Below, one piece after another: positions 1 through 11,200 of a DNA stretch of 64,000 bases. The DNA comes from Phyto melanocephala (lineage: Eukaryota > Arthropoda > Insecta > Diptera > Rhinophoridae): NCBI GenBank assembly GCA_941918925.1, contig OW799233.1, positions 1,542,001 to 1,606,000 on the forward strand, read 5' to 3'. Below the pieces are notes generated by a model. It ran no database searches and was not told the DNA's origin. It worked only from the letters and a program-made list of their open reading frames with translations. Numbering within the stretch: the stretch's first letter is position 1; each line of letters begins with the position of its first letter. Both the position numbers and the translations under genes were made by a program.

Positions 1-1399
1 TTTTAAATATTTTGTTCATATTTAATTCTTAATGGTATTTAGTTGAGTTTAAAGCCACTTAAACATACGACTTATGGCAAAGTGGCTTTAATATATTTAA
101 TTTTTGAAATAATTCGATAGCGTACGAACCCTTGGATGATATAATCTAATAAAATTTGGCCCACTAAGAGAACTCTTATTAAATTTGAAGTAGCAAAAAT
201 GAATATTTTAGCCAAATTAAAAAAAAAAAAACAGAAACTATGTTTACATGTGTTTGTATGTGTATTCTCGTTTGCACGAAAGTTAAAAGTCTTCAAATAG
301 CGAACGCGTAAAAATGTCATAAATTTTTATAAGTTTTTTTCCATAACATGATTGCATACACCATCACAATTCATTCCACCATATAAGATGCAAATGTCAA
401 AACAAACCCAAAATTAGAACTTTCAGCTAAATTTAAATACTGAAGTATACCAATCCCTAAAAATGTGAGATGCAGATCATACCTCAGCCTTCCAACAAAA
501 TGTGTTAGGTCTCTAGCAAATTACTAACGCACCGCTTTTAAATGCAATTGATCAAATATTTTGATGTTTTTCTCTTGCAGTTTCATAGAGGAGCAAGACA
601 AAAAAATGTATTCAACTATGTATGTATATATGTATGTATGTATAAAGGCAGTAGTTTTTTTGTTGTTTTCTTTTCTTAATAAACAATTTTTAAGCAAAAG
701 TGAAAAGCTGCAATTAAACCAGTCACTGGTTGCTAAAAAATGTTGCCAATACCATGTACTGCAGCAATAAATGCTATGGCTACGCAAACATACAAATGCA
801 TACTGTATTGCAAACACATACCTGTGGTACATGCACTTGCATACATACTTATGTGCAATTTATATTAAATAGGGTTTCTAAATATTAAATAATACTTGTT
901 ACAAAAGTTTTTTTTTTATTATAAAACATTATCATTTTAAATAATATCATTCAACTTAAATATGTCATATTATAGGTGCAAGCATGGATCTAGAACATCC
1001 CTAAAATAAAAAGTTGTTTAAAATAAACCTTTTTTATGCTCAAAACCTAGAGAAATTCTGACAGATTGCTAGTAACAGAAATAATGCCATTAAAGCGAAT
1101 ATGTAAGATATTTGTGGCTTCACCTCGAATATCAGAAGAAATATAAAATGAAATTCTGGGTATCAGTTCTCGTTCGTATAAGTGTTGAATAAAAAATCTT
1201 GTATCAATCACCCAGCAAAAAAAAAAAAAAATTGTTGTTAAAAATTAAGGCGAACAATCTAATTCTGCTTCATTTGAAGCGGCACATCGTGAACAAAAGT
1301 CTCAGATTATAAACGGCAAGAAATATTTTTTGCTGAGCATATGGTATCACCCAAGGTAGATTAGAAAGGCACTCGTATCCAATCAGCTGACTGTTTTTT
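1..1399. other. AT-rich intergenic stretch
   Basis: No gene recognised. The open frames here are short, low-complexity and without family motifs. It holds poly-A/T runs and short CATA-type microsatellites. A 17-nt string at 1371-1387 (ACTCGTATCCAATCAGC) is identical to one near the left end of the MITE at 62406-63159, so a fragment of that family probably lies just left of the HINE at 1400. Confidence 0.5.
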
Positions 1400-2140
1400 T
1401 ATACCCTTCACCTGTGGTGCACAAGGGTATAGGTATATAGCTTTGTCATTCCGTTTGTAATTTCTACAATTTTCATTTCCGACCCCATAAAGTATATATT
1501 TTCAGAAAGCCTATGAATAGAGAAGTCGATTAAGCCCTGACCGTCTGTCCGTCTGCCTGTCTGTCTGTCCGTGTGTTGGTTGAAATCAACTTTTAGAAGC
1601 AACTATATGTTTCTCAGATCTAAGTATGGTATCAATCTTTTGGAAATATCCGGGAATGAATCGCTATTGAAATTCAGCACAATCGCCCACGAACACCTCG
1701 TTTTTTTCACAATTACAACAACAACATACATATATACTGGTTAGAGTAAACGTGGAATCGAATCCCAGCTGAGCCAAAATTTTTTTTTTTATTTTATATA
1801 TTATTTATATTTGTATTATTTTTTTTAATATATTTGTTTTTTTAATTTTTTAAAAAAAAATTTTCTTTATTTTCTTAAAAAAAATTTTTTAAATTTTTTT
1901 TTTTAAATATTTTTTTTAATATATTTTTTTAATAAATTTTTTTTTAATTTTCTTTTGTAATTTTTTTTTTTGGAAACATACATATGTAAACTCAATTTAT
2001 AATTCTGCAATGGGATGTTTTGTATACGTATGTACGTATTTTATATGAGATGAATGGTGATACAAACAATTGTTTTTGCATGACGTTGCGAAGGGTATAT
2101 AAGATTCGGCACTGCCGAATATAGCATCACCATACCTTTC
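1400..2140 (+). mobile_element. HINE/DINE-1-like element, copy A (degraded)
   Basis: The left end reads TATACCCTTCACCTGTGGTG, with the matching AAGGGTATA a few bases on. It is followed by the family's ACCCCATAAAGTATATA block (about 1484) and a CTGTCCGTCTGCCTGTCTG run. The right end has the GAAGGGTATATAAG block and the ATTCGGC..GCCGAAT hairpin at 2102-2122. The TTACTTGTT terminus is lost. The centre is a long A/T run. It is non-coding: the 64-85 aa frames across it recur only as parts of the repeat. Confidence 0.8.
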
Positions 2141-2571
2141 TTTGGCCGAGCAAAATTTTTTTATTATATTGTCATAAATTTTCAAATATAAAAGATATTT
2201 TAAAAACGTTATTTTAAACCATTGTGCTGATATGACTATACGAAATAATGGCATAAGTACCTCGTGAATTAAAGATTTATCAGGGTATTAAATACGAGTA
2301 GATACTGTTGTTGGTTTATTTACTTGTGAACACAGTTTTAGTTGTATTTTTAAATGTCAATTTATATTAAATTTCAGACAAAAAAAATTGAAAATGGGAA
2401 ATGGGAAAGTTGATCAAATCTTACTTCTGCCGGGTTACACAAAATATTATAAAACAATTTTTTGCAAAGATAAAAAATCAACGAAACATTTGAGTTAAAA
2501 ATATATTATACATATATTTATTTTTGTAGTAGCAACAAAAAAAAAAAAATACTACTAAAATTGTTTTTTGT
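2141..2571. other. Intergenic spacer without recognisable genes
   Basis: AT-rich spacer between the HINE copy and the piggyBac relic. The string GGTTTATTTACTTGTGAACACA at about 2310 recurs at about 13443 immediately before another HINE copy, so some of it is also repeat-derived. Nothing else supported. Confidence 0.4.
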
Positions 2572-2575
2572 TTAA

Positions 2576-4003
2576 CCCTAGCCCTTATACCTAAGTATAT
2601 GTAGGTGTGGCCAGTAACAATTATTTTTTTTTTTCCTCATTATTTATTAGAAAAAAAATTTTTATTCAAATAATTTGTACTTTAATATATTAACCAACAT
2701 TTTTTGGTTGAAATAAGTTTGCGTACATTGCGAAAATCTTACTGTGGATGAGCAGATGTTCCGTTATCGTGGCCGTACCCGTTTCACGCAATACATCTCA
2801 TCCAAACCGGTGAAGTATGGGATCAAAGTATGGTGGGTGTGTTATGACAAAAACTCCTACCCTCTGCATGGTCAAATATATACCGGACAAGCTATTACGG
2901 GACAAGAAAAAAATCTAGGTGAACGAGTAGTGAAGGATTTGTTAAGTCGATTTCATGGAAGCGGGCGTAATATAACAATGGTAAATTTTTTTACAAGCCT
3001 TAATTTATGTAAAAACTTGTGGTCAATATATTTAACTGCGGTTGAAACCACACGTAAAAATAAGTCATACCCATGTTGGCTCACAAATATCGCCCTGTGG
3101 AGTCAACAATCTTCAGCTTTATGCCCAACATTTCCATGTGCTCATACGTGCCGAAAAAATCAAGGCAGTTATTCTTTTACCTTCAATGCATGACGATGAT
3201 GCAATTATTACAAGCGGAAAGCCAGAAGTTATCGAATTTTATAATAAAACAAAAGGAGGAGTGGATGTTATGGACCAACTGCTTAGAGAATATACTTACC
3301 AAAGACAGACTAAGCGTTGGCCATTATCTCTATTTTTCAATGTGATAAATTTGACGGCATAGTCAGCGTACATCATATATTTTGTATATAACAAAAATAT
3401 CCCATATAGTAAGATAAGACGCAAACACTTTCTTCGCTAGCTCGCCAAGGAGCTATGTATGCCAGTCATTGAAAGTTGGTCAGTTGATTTTCAGGTAATG
3501 TGCAACTTCAACACAGTCAACGTCTGCAGGGACTGGTGTACGTGGAAAAAATCAAAATTTGAAGCTGATTTTTGTATTATTTTCTCGACGAGCATAGAAG
3601 ACGCAATCGTAATATATGCTTTGCTTGTTAACGGTCAATATGTGTTCACTCTTCACAAAATTACTTTACAATTATGGCCACAAATAAGTTAAGTTATAAA
3701 AAATAAAATAAAACATAATTTTTCATAAAAAACAAACAAACATTCTTTGATTTGTATAATAAATTCATACAATTGCTTTAGTGGCCACATCTGTGCTTGG
3801 TTATACGTTCTTGGGGGTCTCGACTTTAGAAGCTCATGGCTCCTTAAAAGCTTGATCTAGGATATTAATTGAGGTGTCAGTTGACGCAGATTTCATCCAT
3901 TTTCTTAGATCTAAAGTTTCAGTAAAAAAGCATAAGCCGTTTAGAAGGTGCATTACTCAGAAGTGTCAATGGACACACCTGTACTCGGGTATAAGGACTA
4001 GGG
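2576..4003 (+). mobile_element. piggyBac-family transposon relic with terminal inverted repeats
   Basis: The left end is TTAA (2572-2575) followed by CCCTAGCCCTTATACC. The right end, read in reverse complement from 4003, is CCCTAGTCCTTATACC, so 15 of the first 16 bases pair. The right flank is TTAG, one base from the TTAA target duplication that piggyBac elements require. Inside is a broken DDE_Tnp_1_7 transposase. Length is 1428 bp, shorter than an autonomous piggyBac, so this is a truncated or internally deleted, inactive copy. The internal frames are described separately. Confidence 0.85.
2735..3700 (+). pseudogene. Broken piggyBac transposase (DDE_Tnp_1_7)
   Basis: Remains of the catalytic domain of a cut-and-paste DNA transposase. 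At 2744-3010 the translation carries the hallmark DEQM-F-RGRTRFTQYI-KPVKYGIKVW segment and, further on, a FFTSLNL block where the family has DN-FTS. After a frameshift near 3010-3200 the match resumes in another frame at 3220-3360 with KGGVDVMDQ and the TKRWPL-LFFNVINL motif typical of piggyBac. A further shift leads to LAKELCMPVI at about 3430-3475. At least two frame changes and a stop after 3360 show that it cannot make a working protein. The N-terminal third and the C-terminal cysteine-rich finger are missing or eroded. The assignment to piggyBac is strong; subfamily unknown. Confidence 0.85.
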
Positions 4004-4007
4004 TTAG

Positions 4008-5070
4008 GTAAAAAATTTTTATTTCCCATTCCTATTTGAATTTAATACAACACTTTTAAAACATATGAACTGAAATTGTATTGTTATACAAAATGTTTCA
4101 ATGGAAATTACCATCAACAAGCTATCAATATTATAAATTCATGCAAAAATAGTACCAATAGTACAGTACAACTGGGCTTGTGTCTTGAATATCATAAAAA
4201 AAATACAATTTCAATAAATTTTCGATTGTAAAAAATCAAAACTTAAATGCTAAATTCACAAGTTATTTTCCTGAATATTTTTAAGCTCTTTAAAAAATTT
4301 TTAAAATTGTGACATTATCAAACTTAGGACATCTTGTGAATTTAGTAAGAAATTATTTCATTAGTTAATACTAAAAAGCAAAAAAATAAAATGTGTAATG
4401 TTTAATGTTACACAATAAAATGACATGAATTGCGGTTTCAAAGTAAAATCTAGTTTTAGGCGATACTTTTTTGTATACATTTAATTTTTGAATAAATGAA
4501 TTGAAAAAATCAAAAAAAAAAATCCGCAAGACGTAAGTATAATTTTATAAATATGTATGTGTGTACGAGTATATACGCAAAGGAAAAATATGGTTAAAAC
4601 ATATAATGGTTGTCAGTTATCAAACCTTAATAAGTTTTATGACTACAGTTGTAATTGAAAATCTTTGCTTGTTTCTACGACAAATTATTGTCTTATATTG
4701 TTAGTTGTATTAATTGTACTTACCTTTTTAATTGATATTTTTTACATTTTCTCGTTTATTTTTGAAATTTCTCTAATTTGTTTTCAAAATCACAAACTTC
4801 TAAAAAAATAAAAATATATTTAGCATGAAGGAGAACTGCTGCAATCAAATTATTATTAAAAAATCATAGCTTGATTGCTTTGTAATCATACTGTTGTTTC
4901 ACCGATTATTTGCAATTTTAAATGCTTTTAAATTTAATGGTATTTTTGCGAAGACATCATACAATATTTTTAAAGGACAAATTTATCGAAATTTTGCGAA
5001 AACTAAACATTTAGTGATAAAACTCAAACAAATGCTTTATTATCGGTACTAAATATATGATTAAATAAAA
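4008..5070. other. AT-rich intergenic stretch
   Basis: No gene, RNA or clear transposon ends seen. Simple AT-rich sequence with a short ATGTATGTGTGT stretch near 4552. Confidence 0.4.
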
Positions 5071-5074
5071 TGAA

Positions 5075-5712
5075 AATAACTATTACTTGTTTTCGACAAC
5101 CAAATATTGTAATAGAAAATATGATAAAGAATTTAATGATCCTTTTGTGACAAAAAATTTATTCATGTCATTGGTAAGACCTTTACTGGAATATGGATCA
5201 GTAACTTGGGATCCCCAATATGATGTGTATATTCAAAAAATTGAATTAGTTCAAAAACAATTTTTGCTGTTCTGCCTTCGTAACTTGCGTTGGAGTCCCA
5301 ATACCAACTTACCGTCATATCGAAGTCGTTTATTACTCATTGCGCTCCCAACGTTACAAAGCCGAAGAATTGTTTTCAATATTGCATTTGTCCTGAATTT
5401 AATTCAAGGTAAAATTGATTCTACATATGTATCTTCAACGTAAATTATGCATCAATGTTCCTAACAGGCAGCTCAGATCTTATGAACCGTTATATATAAA
5501 ATTTCACCGATCAAATTACATTAACTTTGATCGACTTTTCCGATAATGTTGCTGTAACTAGAGAAAAGCTGATAAGGTTTCTAAATTCAAATGCTTATGT
5601 CTGGTGATGTTTTTGTCTTTCTTTGTTCATGTAATTATTGTTTTTGTTTTTTGAAAAAATATTGCTCAACTGTATATTTTTATGTTGATTGAATTAAATA
5701 AATAAATAAATG
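5075..5712 (+). mobile_element. 5'-truncated non-LTR retrotransposon (3' end)
   Basis: The frame 5087-5443 encodes about 118 residues matching the region just after the reverse transcriptase of Jockey/I-type LINEs: a LVRPLLEYGSVTWDP motif followed by IELVQK-FL-F-LR. The 3' untranslated part runs to a tail of AAAT/TAAA repeats (5694-5712), as expected for a LINE tail. Everything upstream of the thumb region is missing, which is the usual result of incomplete reverse transcription. The clade (Jockey, R1, I or LOA) cannot be set from this short piece. Confidence 0.7.
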
Positions 5713-6759
5713 ATATGACCGTCGTGATCATGTCGAAACCATGATTTTTCTTTGAGTTTATAAAAAAATGTATTTCATTGATCTTTAATACAAAAACAAT
5801 AGTAATGAAATCCTAATCTACAACATATTAAAATTACTCGTTCAATTCTCTTCAATTTTAGTGAAAAAATGTTTTGTGTACTATTTTGGAAATTTTAAAA
5901 TAAGATAAGAAATGGTCACTGCATTGAAGTGTGCCTCATTATTGTCATCCATAATTGGAAATCAATTATGCCTTTAAACAAATAAATAAAATAATTCTAT
6001 ATAATTTTTATAAAACTGTTTGTTTTTTTGTTACTATTGCATAAAATTTGTGTAAAATGTATAGGAATTACGGAAAAACTCAAATTCGAACAGATATCTT
6101 AACGTGATACTATTTTCAAATTTTTGGCGATTATCTTATTTTAATTGTATTCTCGAGGTGACCAACTTTGGAGTATAGCTCGCTCACTACCACTTTCAAC
6201 AGAGCGACTCTAAAGAAATTTAGATACACCTCAGCTCTTATCCTGCAAAATTTATATTCATATAACTACAGTGTAATGGCAAGCACTTCAAAAAGTAAAA
6301 TTTATTTATAAACAAATTTATAATAATTCAAAAATTCATTAATTAACTTATACATACATATGTATGTTAACATATGTATATTAACATATGTATGTATGTA
6401 ATATGAATTAAGAATTGTTAATAAACACAAATATAAATTAATTTGCTAAATCAAATACAATTGTGTTTATTTTTATGGCGTCACAAAGAATTTACGGCTT
6501 TCAATAAAAAACGACAAGATTTTTTGTCAGAAAATACTTATATTTTTTTATAGTTCTCTTATATTCAGATCTCTTTTAGAAATTAGTTTTTATGTGCTTT
6601 ATTATGCAAAATTCGCTAAGAAATATATTTTATGTACTTCGATACTACACTTAAATCTCTTTAAACACGATGAATAAGTTACAAATATCTAGTTCGAAAG
6701 ACCATATAATGTTTATATTTTAATCTGAAAATGCGAAGCGTTCGTAATATGGGATTTTC
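5713..6759. other. AT-rich intergenic stretch
   Basis: No gene seen. Contains an imperfect palindromic ACATATGTATGTTAACATATGT-type microsatellite at about 6351-6400. Confidence 0.4.
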
Positions 6760-7559
6760 CCATACACAAACATATATTTACTAATACAATATGATAAAGC
6801 GAAAATGTGTGTTTGCATTAGATTTGTTTTGTATTATCTCTGAAACTACTTGTCTGATTTTCTAAATTTTTTTTTAGTTTAGTAACGGACATAAGCTACA
6901 TATATTTTTCTTCTATTTTAAGTGAACCTTAAAATGAAATTCATTTTATGGCATAATTGAAGAACTATAATAGTTACGCTATGAATTCCCTATTCGAGAT
7001 GAAAATGAATAACATCGGGGTAGAGGACTAACAAAAAAAAAAAAAATAGGCCGTTTTATATTATATCTGGGAAACTGTAACCTCCACTTGTTTAAAACTT
7101 TATATAAGCCCGTCTGATCATTATTTCTGTACTTAAATCAAAAATAATAACGGTCGTAGCAGAGTGGGAAATACTTTTTATGACATCATATCCTAGGAAT
7201 GGTGATAACGAAAATACAAAACATACAATAAAAGGCAAAATTAAATAATAAATATAAAACAGAATTTAAGTTGCTATCGGACATGATAATTTTTGGCAAA
7301 TAAGTTAAATTTAATAAAAAATAGATCAAAATTAATTTTCAAAATCTTCAGAAAACCGACTTTTGTATTCGAAAATCGATTTTGTGTATTAATTGTACAA
7401 AACACATTCAAATTTACAACTAAAGCGTTTTCTTCAATTATCAAAATATTTCATAAGTTTGTTAATGTTGTTAATTTGCACTAAAAACAATATTAAGATC
7501 TACATACATATGTTCTAATGAATACAACACAAAAACGGCAAGTGGTCGGGGTTAGCTAG
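6760..7559 (+). mobile_element. Probable non-autonomous Helitron
   Basis: The right end reads GGTTAGCTAGT with CTAG at 7556-7559 followed by T. This is the CTRR|T terminus of Helitrons, preceded by a GC-richer short stretch where the 3' hairpin should be (degenerate here). The interior has the insect Helitron-like phrase TATCTCTGAAACTACTTGTC at about 6835. The left end is not clear. No Rep/helicase coding sequence. A second short stretch beginning TCTATATAAATGAAAG at 7661 resembles the 5' end of another such element. Confidence 0.45.
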
Positions 7560-7885
7560 TAAACAATGCTTTTACAATGCAAAAAATACAAAATCACCGA
7601 GGATGTAAGAGTATACAATTAAAAAAATGTCATCAAAAGATCGACTTTAAATAGTTGTAGTCTATATAAATGAAAGATTTATGAAATCATTGGTTTGTGT
7701 GTGCGTTTGTAACTAAATGACTGCATAATGTCTTGTATGTATGTACGATGCATAGTTGTTTTTTTTTCTAGCATTTAGTCGTATGTGATGATAGCGATTA
7801 GAAAACAATTGCACTTATAAACAATAAGTCTCACGCAATCTTAAATCTTAATTGAAAGTAGTAAATCATTGGACACTTAACACTT

Positions 7886-7921
7886 ACACACACACACACA
7901 CACACACACGCACGCACACAC
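7886..7921. repeat. (CA)n dinucleotide microsatellite
   Basis: Run of CA/CG dinucleotides (ACACACAC...GCACGCACACA) about 36 bp long. Confidence 0.95.
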
Positions 7922-7961
7922 AAATGGGAACAAAGAAAAGGAAAACATAAATATATATGCA

Positions 7962-8073
7962 CATATACATACATACATACATACATACATACATACATAC
8001 ATACATACATACATACATACATACATACATACATACATACATACATACATACATACATACATACATACATACA
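7962..8073. repeat. (TACA)n tetranucleotide microsatellite
   Basis: About 27 near-perfect copies of the 4-mer ACAT/TACA. It gives spurious poly-(VCMY) open frames on the minus strand. This 4-mer is the commonest microsatellite in the window (also near 13890, 34380, 40440, 55700). Confidence 0.97.
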
Positions 8074-8274
8074 AATGTATGTACATTTGAATGCAATAAA
8101 AAGAAAATATTTAAAAACATTTGTCCAAGAAATTAACAACTTTCGAAATTCTTAAATAAGTGGTCGAATGTAATCAAAAGACCCTTGCATTAACTCTTTT
8201 TTTCATTTCTGCTACTTTTGTTTTCTTTTCATTTTGTCGCGCTTGTTTAGATCGCTACATCTACTATTTAAAAC

Positions 8275-11200
8275 ATGAAGAAGAATCGCTATAGTCGGCC
8301 ATGGCTAGTCAATCAATATGAATATAATGATCATGATGGTGCTAATAAACAGACTAACGCGGAACATAAAGAAAATCATCAAACACTCAGTTATAGCGCA
8401 CACAATTTAAGACATCAAACAAAAGCGTATACAAATGCAACGGTTATCGGTAGTCCTCTGGTAGCTTTACATCTCTCTCGCATCTCACCACATCTTCAGA
8501 AACATTCAGACTTCCACTCGCACCCGCATAATGATGTTAGTAAAAATGTATCGTTCACCAAACGGAGGAAACATTTAGATTTATGTTTACGAAGGCCTCA
8601 TAATAAGCTCTGCTGCAACCAAATACTAGAAGTATTATTAGCGTTAGTTTTAGTCAATTGTCTATCGTATAGTCTAACGCATCTGCCATTAACTTTGGCA
8701 GCTTATGGAAATTTGCAACCGGCCAGAGGATATCACCATCAAGCCGAAGCGAATATTTTTAGTAGTAATTTCCAACATGGTGAAAGTTCAATATTAAGCT
8801 CAGACGAAAACGATGAAGATTTATTTATTCGTCAGCCGCATAATATCGGAGGCTCTGCTTTCGGCTATAATGGACACCAGATTCAGCATAGCTTAGATGA
8901 CAATTTATTAAGAAGTCAAAACTTTAAGATTAGTCCAAAGCCTTGCTCTACAGGACGCATTGAAGGGACCTGTATGTTTGTCTGGGAATGCATAAAGTCT
9001 GAAGGTCGACATGTTGGAATGTGTGTGGACTCGTTTATGTTTGGCTCATGTTGTGTACACAACTACACTGCGAACATAGTTCAGCAGAATACATTTTCAT
9101 ATACCAGACCCACAAAACCGCTAGGAATCGGTAGTATGAACCATAGGCCACGGCCACCCCAACAGCCACACCGTCCTAGTATCAGGTAAATTAAAATACA
9201 ATTACAATACAAGTTTACCATCAATAAAATGACATATTTACAGTGGTATGACTACAATAGAGAGACCCCATGGAGCTGGCACCTTGGTCATAAGACCGTC
9301 AGGTCCTCATCATCAGGGTGCGCTAATAAAGCCACATTATTCTAAGCCCCCTTACGCAAGCACAGCTTTAACGAGTTTAACAACAGGTACAACCTCAACC
9401 ACAATAACAGAGGATCCCTCCTTATTATGGACATCGAATTCTATTATGGGCGACTTACAGTCATCGGCTAGCATAGCCTCAGCGACAGCAAGTAAGCTAA
9501 GAGCTGAGGCATTTACATACTTACATACATATCTATATTTCCTTTAGTCTTTTACCTACATAAATAGCAAATTTGAAAATCTTTGAAAATCCTTTAATGG
9601 CAGAAAATTATTTTTTTATTTCAAGTTAATCATCAGCAACAGCATTGGCATTTAACGACTGAACCAAATTTCATTACAAAACCAAGGCCACCATCATGGG
9701 AGAAACCATCTATATTGAGACCTAAGCCACCTAAGCCATCAAAGCCACCCAAACCTAGTAAAAAACCTACAACGCCTCTAGATTGGTTAACCCATCAACA
9801 ACAACTGCAACAACAATTAACACAAAAACCTTCATTAAATACGCATTCGACCGCAACAACTACGACGACTAAAATAAAGCCTTCCAAGAATCCAGTTGAA
9901 TCATTTTCATCAACGACTGCAACAACAGATAAGACGACGTTAATAATGACGGCACCGACAACAAAAACTAAACCCCACGTAAGTAATTGAAGGAATTGTG
10001 GTCATTTACTTTACAAAATCACTTTTTGGAAAAATCGTTTTGTTTGCTGCACAGTGATCTTAACGGGTTAACGGGTTTTTGATACAAACAACTTTGTTAC
10101 TATTTATTGAACTTAAAAGTCAAACGCTAAAAAATATTAAATAAATTATTATTAAATTAAATCAATGTTGTTGACCACTCTCAATATCTATTAGATAACA
10201 TTTATTTAAATATGTAACTAAATACTTTATTTATATCTTTACCTGAATGACACTTTTCTTTTTTTTTTCAATCTGTACCACTGTGACTGGCCTGCTGAAT
10301 GGCTAGCCATTCGCGTTAGGGATAATGAATTTATGACTTAAGGGGACGTTTTATTGTTTGCAAATACATACCTGATGAAAGATTGTCTTGATTTTTGGGT
10401 GTGTCCGCGCAAGAGCTCCATCGTCATGCGAGTTTAGTATTATGCACACTGTATGCATATGTATGTATGTACAACATAGTCTCAGTTAGACAGTGTGACT
10501 CAAATCTGCAATGCAGCGGATCAACAATTTTAATATTGTAGTAGTGTATTTAAATATTTGCTTGCACTTGTCTTTTTAGTTTTTATTTTTATTTTAAAGC
10601 ATTACGAAAACTAATTTATATTTATGCCAGTTTTTTCCGCTGACACTCTGTAGATTTAGTTTTGTTTTTTTTTTTTTTTTGTGACCATAGGCTAGGTAGA
10701 TGTAACAGTAGAATTAGACAAATATAAGAAGAAGAAAAATTTTTATTTACACACTGCAAGTTATGGGCGGGGTCATTAAACGACGTCATTATGATACGAA
10801 TTCGAAGTATGAGTAAATGAATTTCATATGATTTTTTCTTTTGCATTAAAAGGTTGTTGCTCAAAGTACTCAACCAACATCAAAGCCATCACCTAATGCC
10901 ACCAAACCCTACACTAAACCTACCTCGAGCCCAAGTAGTAGTACAGAAATAACAACAACAACAACATCATCATTATCATCATCTCATTTTCCATCAACCT
11001 CAATGTATAAACCAACTAAACCGGCAACAACATCAACAACGACTTCTTCTACGTCATTTACATACAATAGTCAAAAGCCTGTATTAACAACGGACGGATC
11101 TAAGCCAACAACTACAACATCTATATTTTCAACATCAAACAGGCCAACATCCTCTCAGCCACCCTCATCAACAATTGCTGACACACCATCAACTTCAAAC

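Larger units (their letters stand above)
7560..8274. other. Region upstream of the Stubble-like CDS
   Basis: Contains a Helitron-like 5' terminus at 7661, a CA repeat and a long TACA repeat, then a short pyrimidine-rich stretch ending GCTTGTTTAG at about 8250. That is a plausible splice acceptor, so 5' untranslated exons of the protease gene probably lie further upstream. No other gene seen. Confidence 0.4.

Noticed and set aside
1740..1775. tRNA B-box-like string (GATTCGATTCC-type) in the HINE GGCTCAGCTGGGATTCGATG block
   Set aside because: No A box at the right distance and no cloverleaf can be drawn; probably chance within the repeat.
7831..8139. Minus-strand VCMYVCMY open frames
   Set aside because: Pure translation of the TACA microsatellite.
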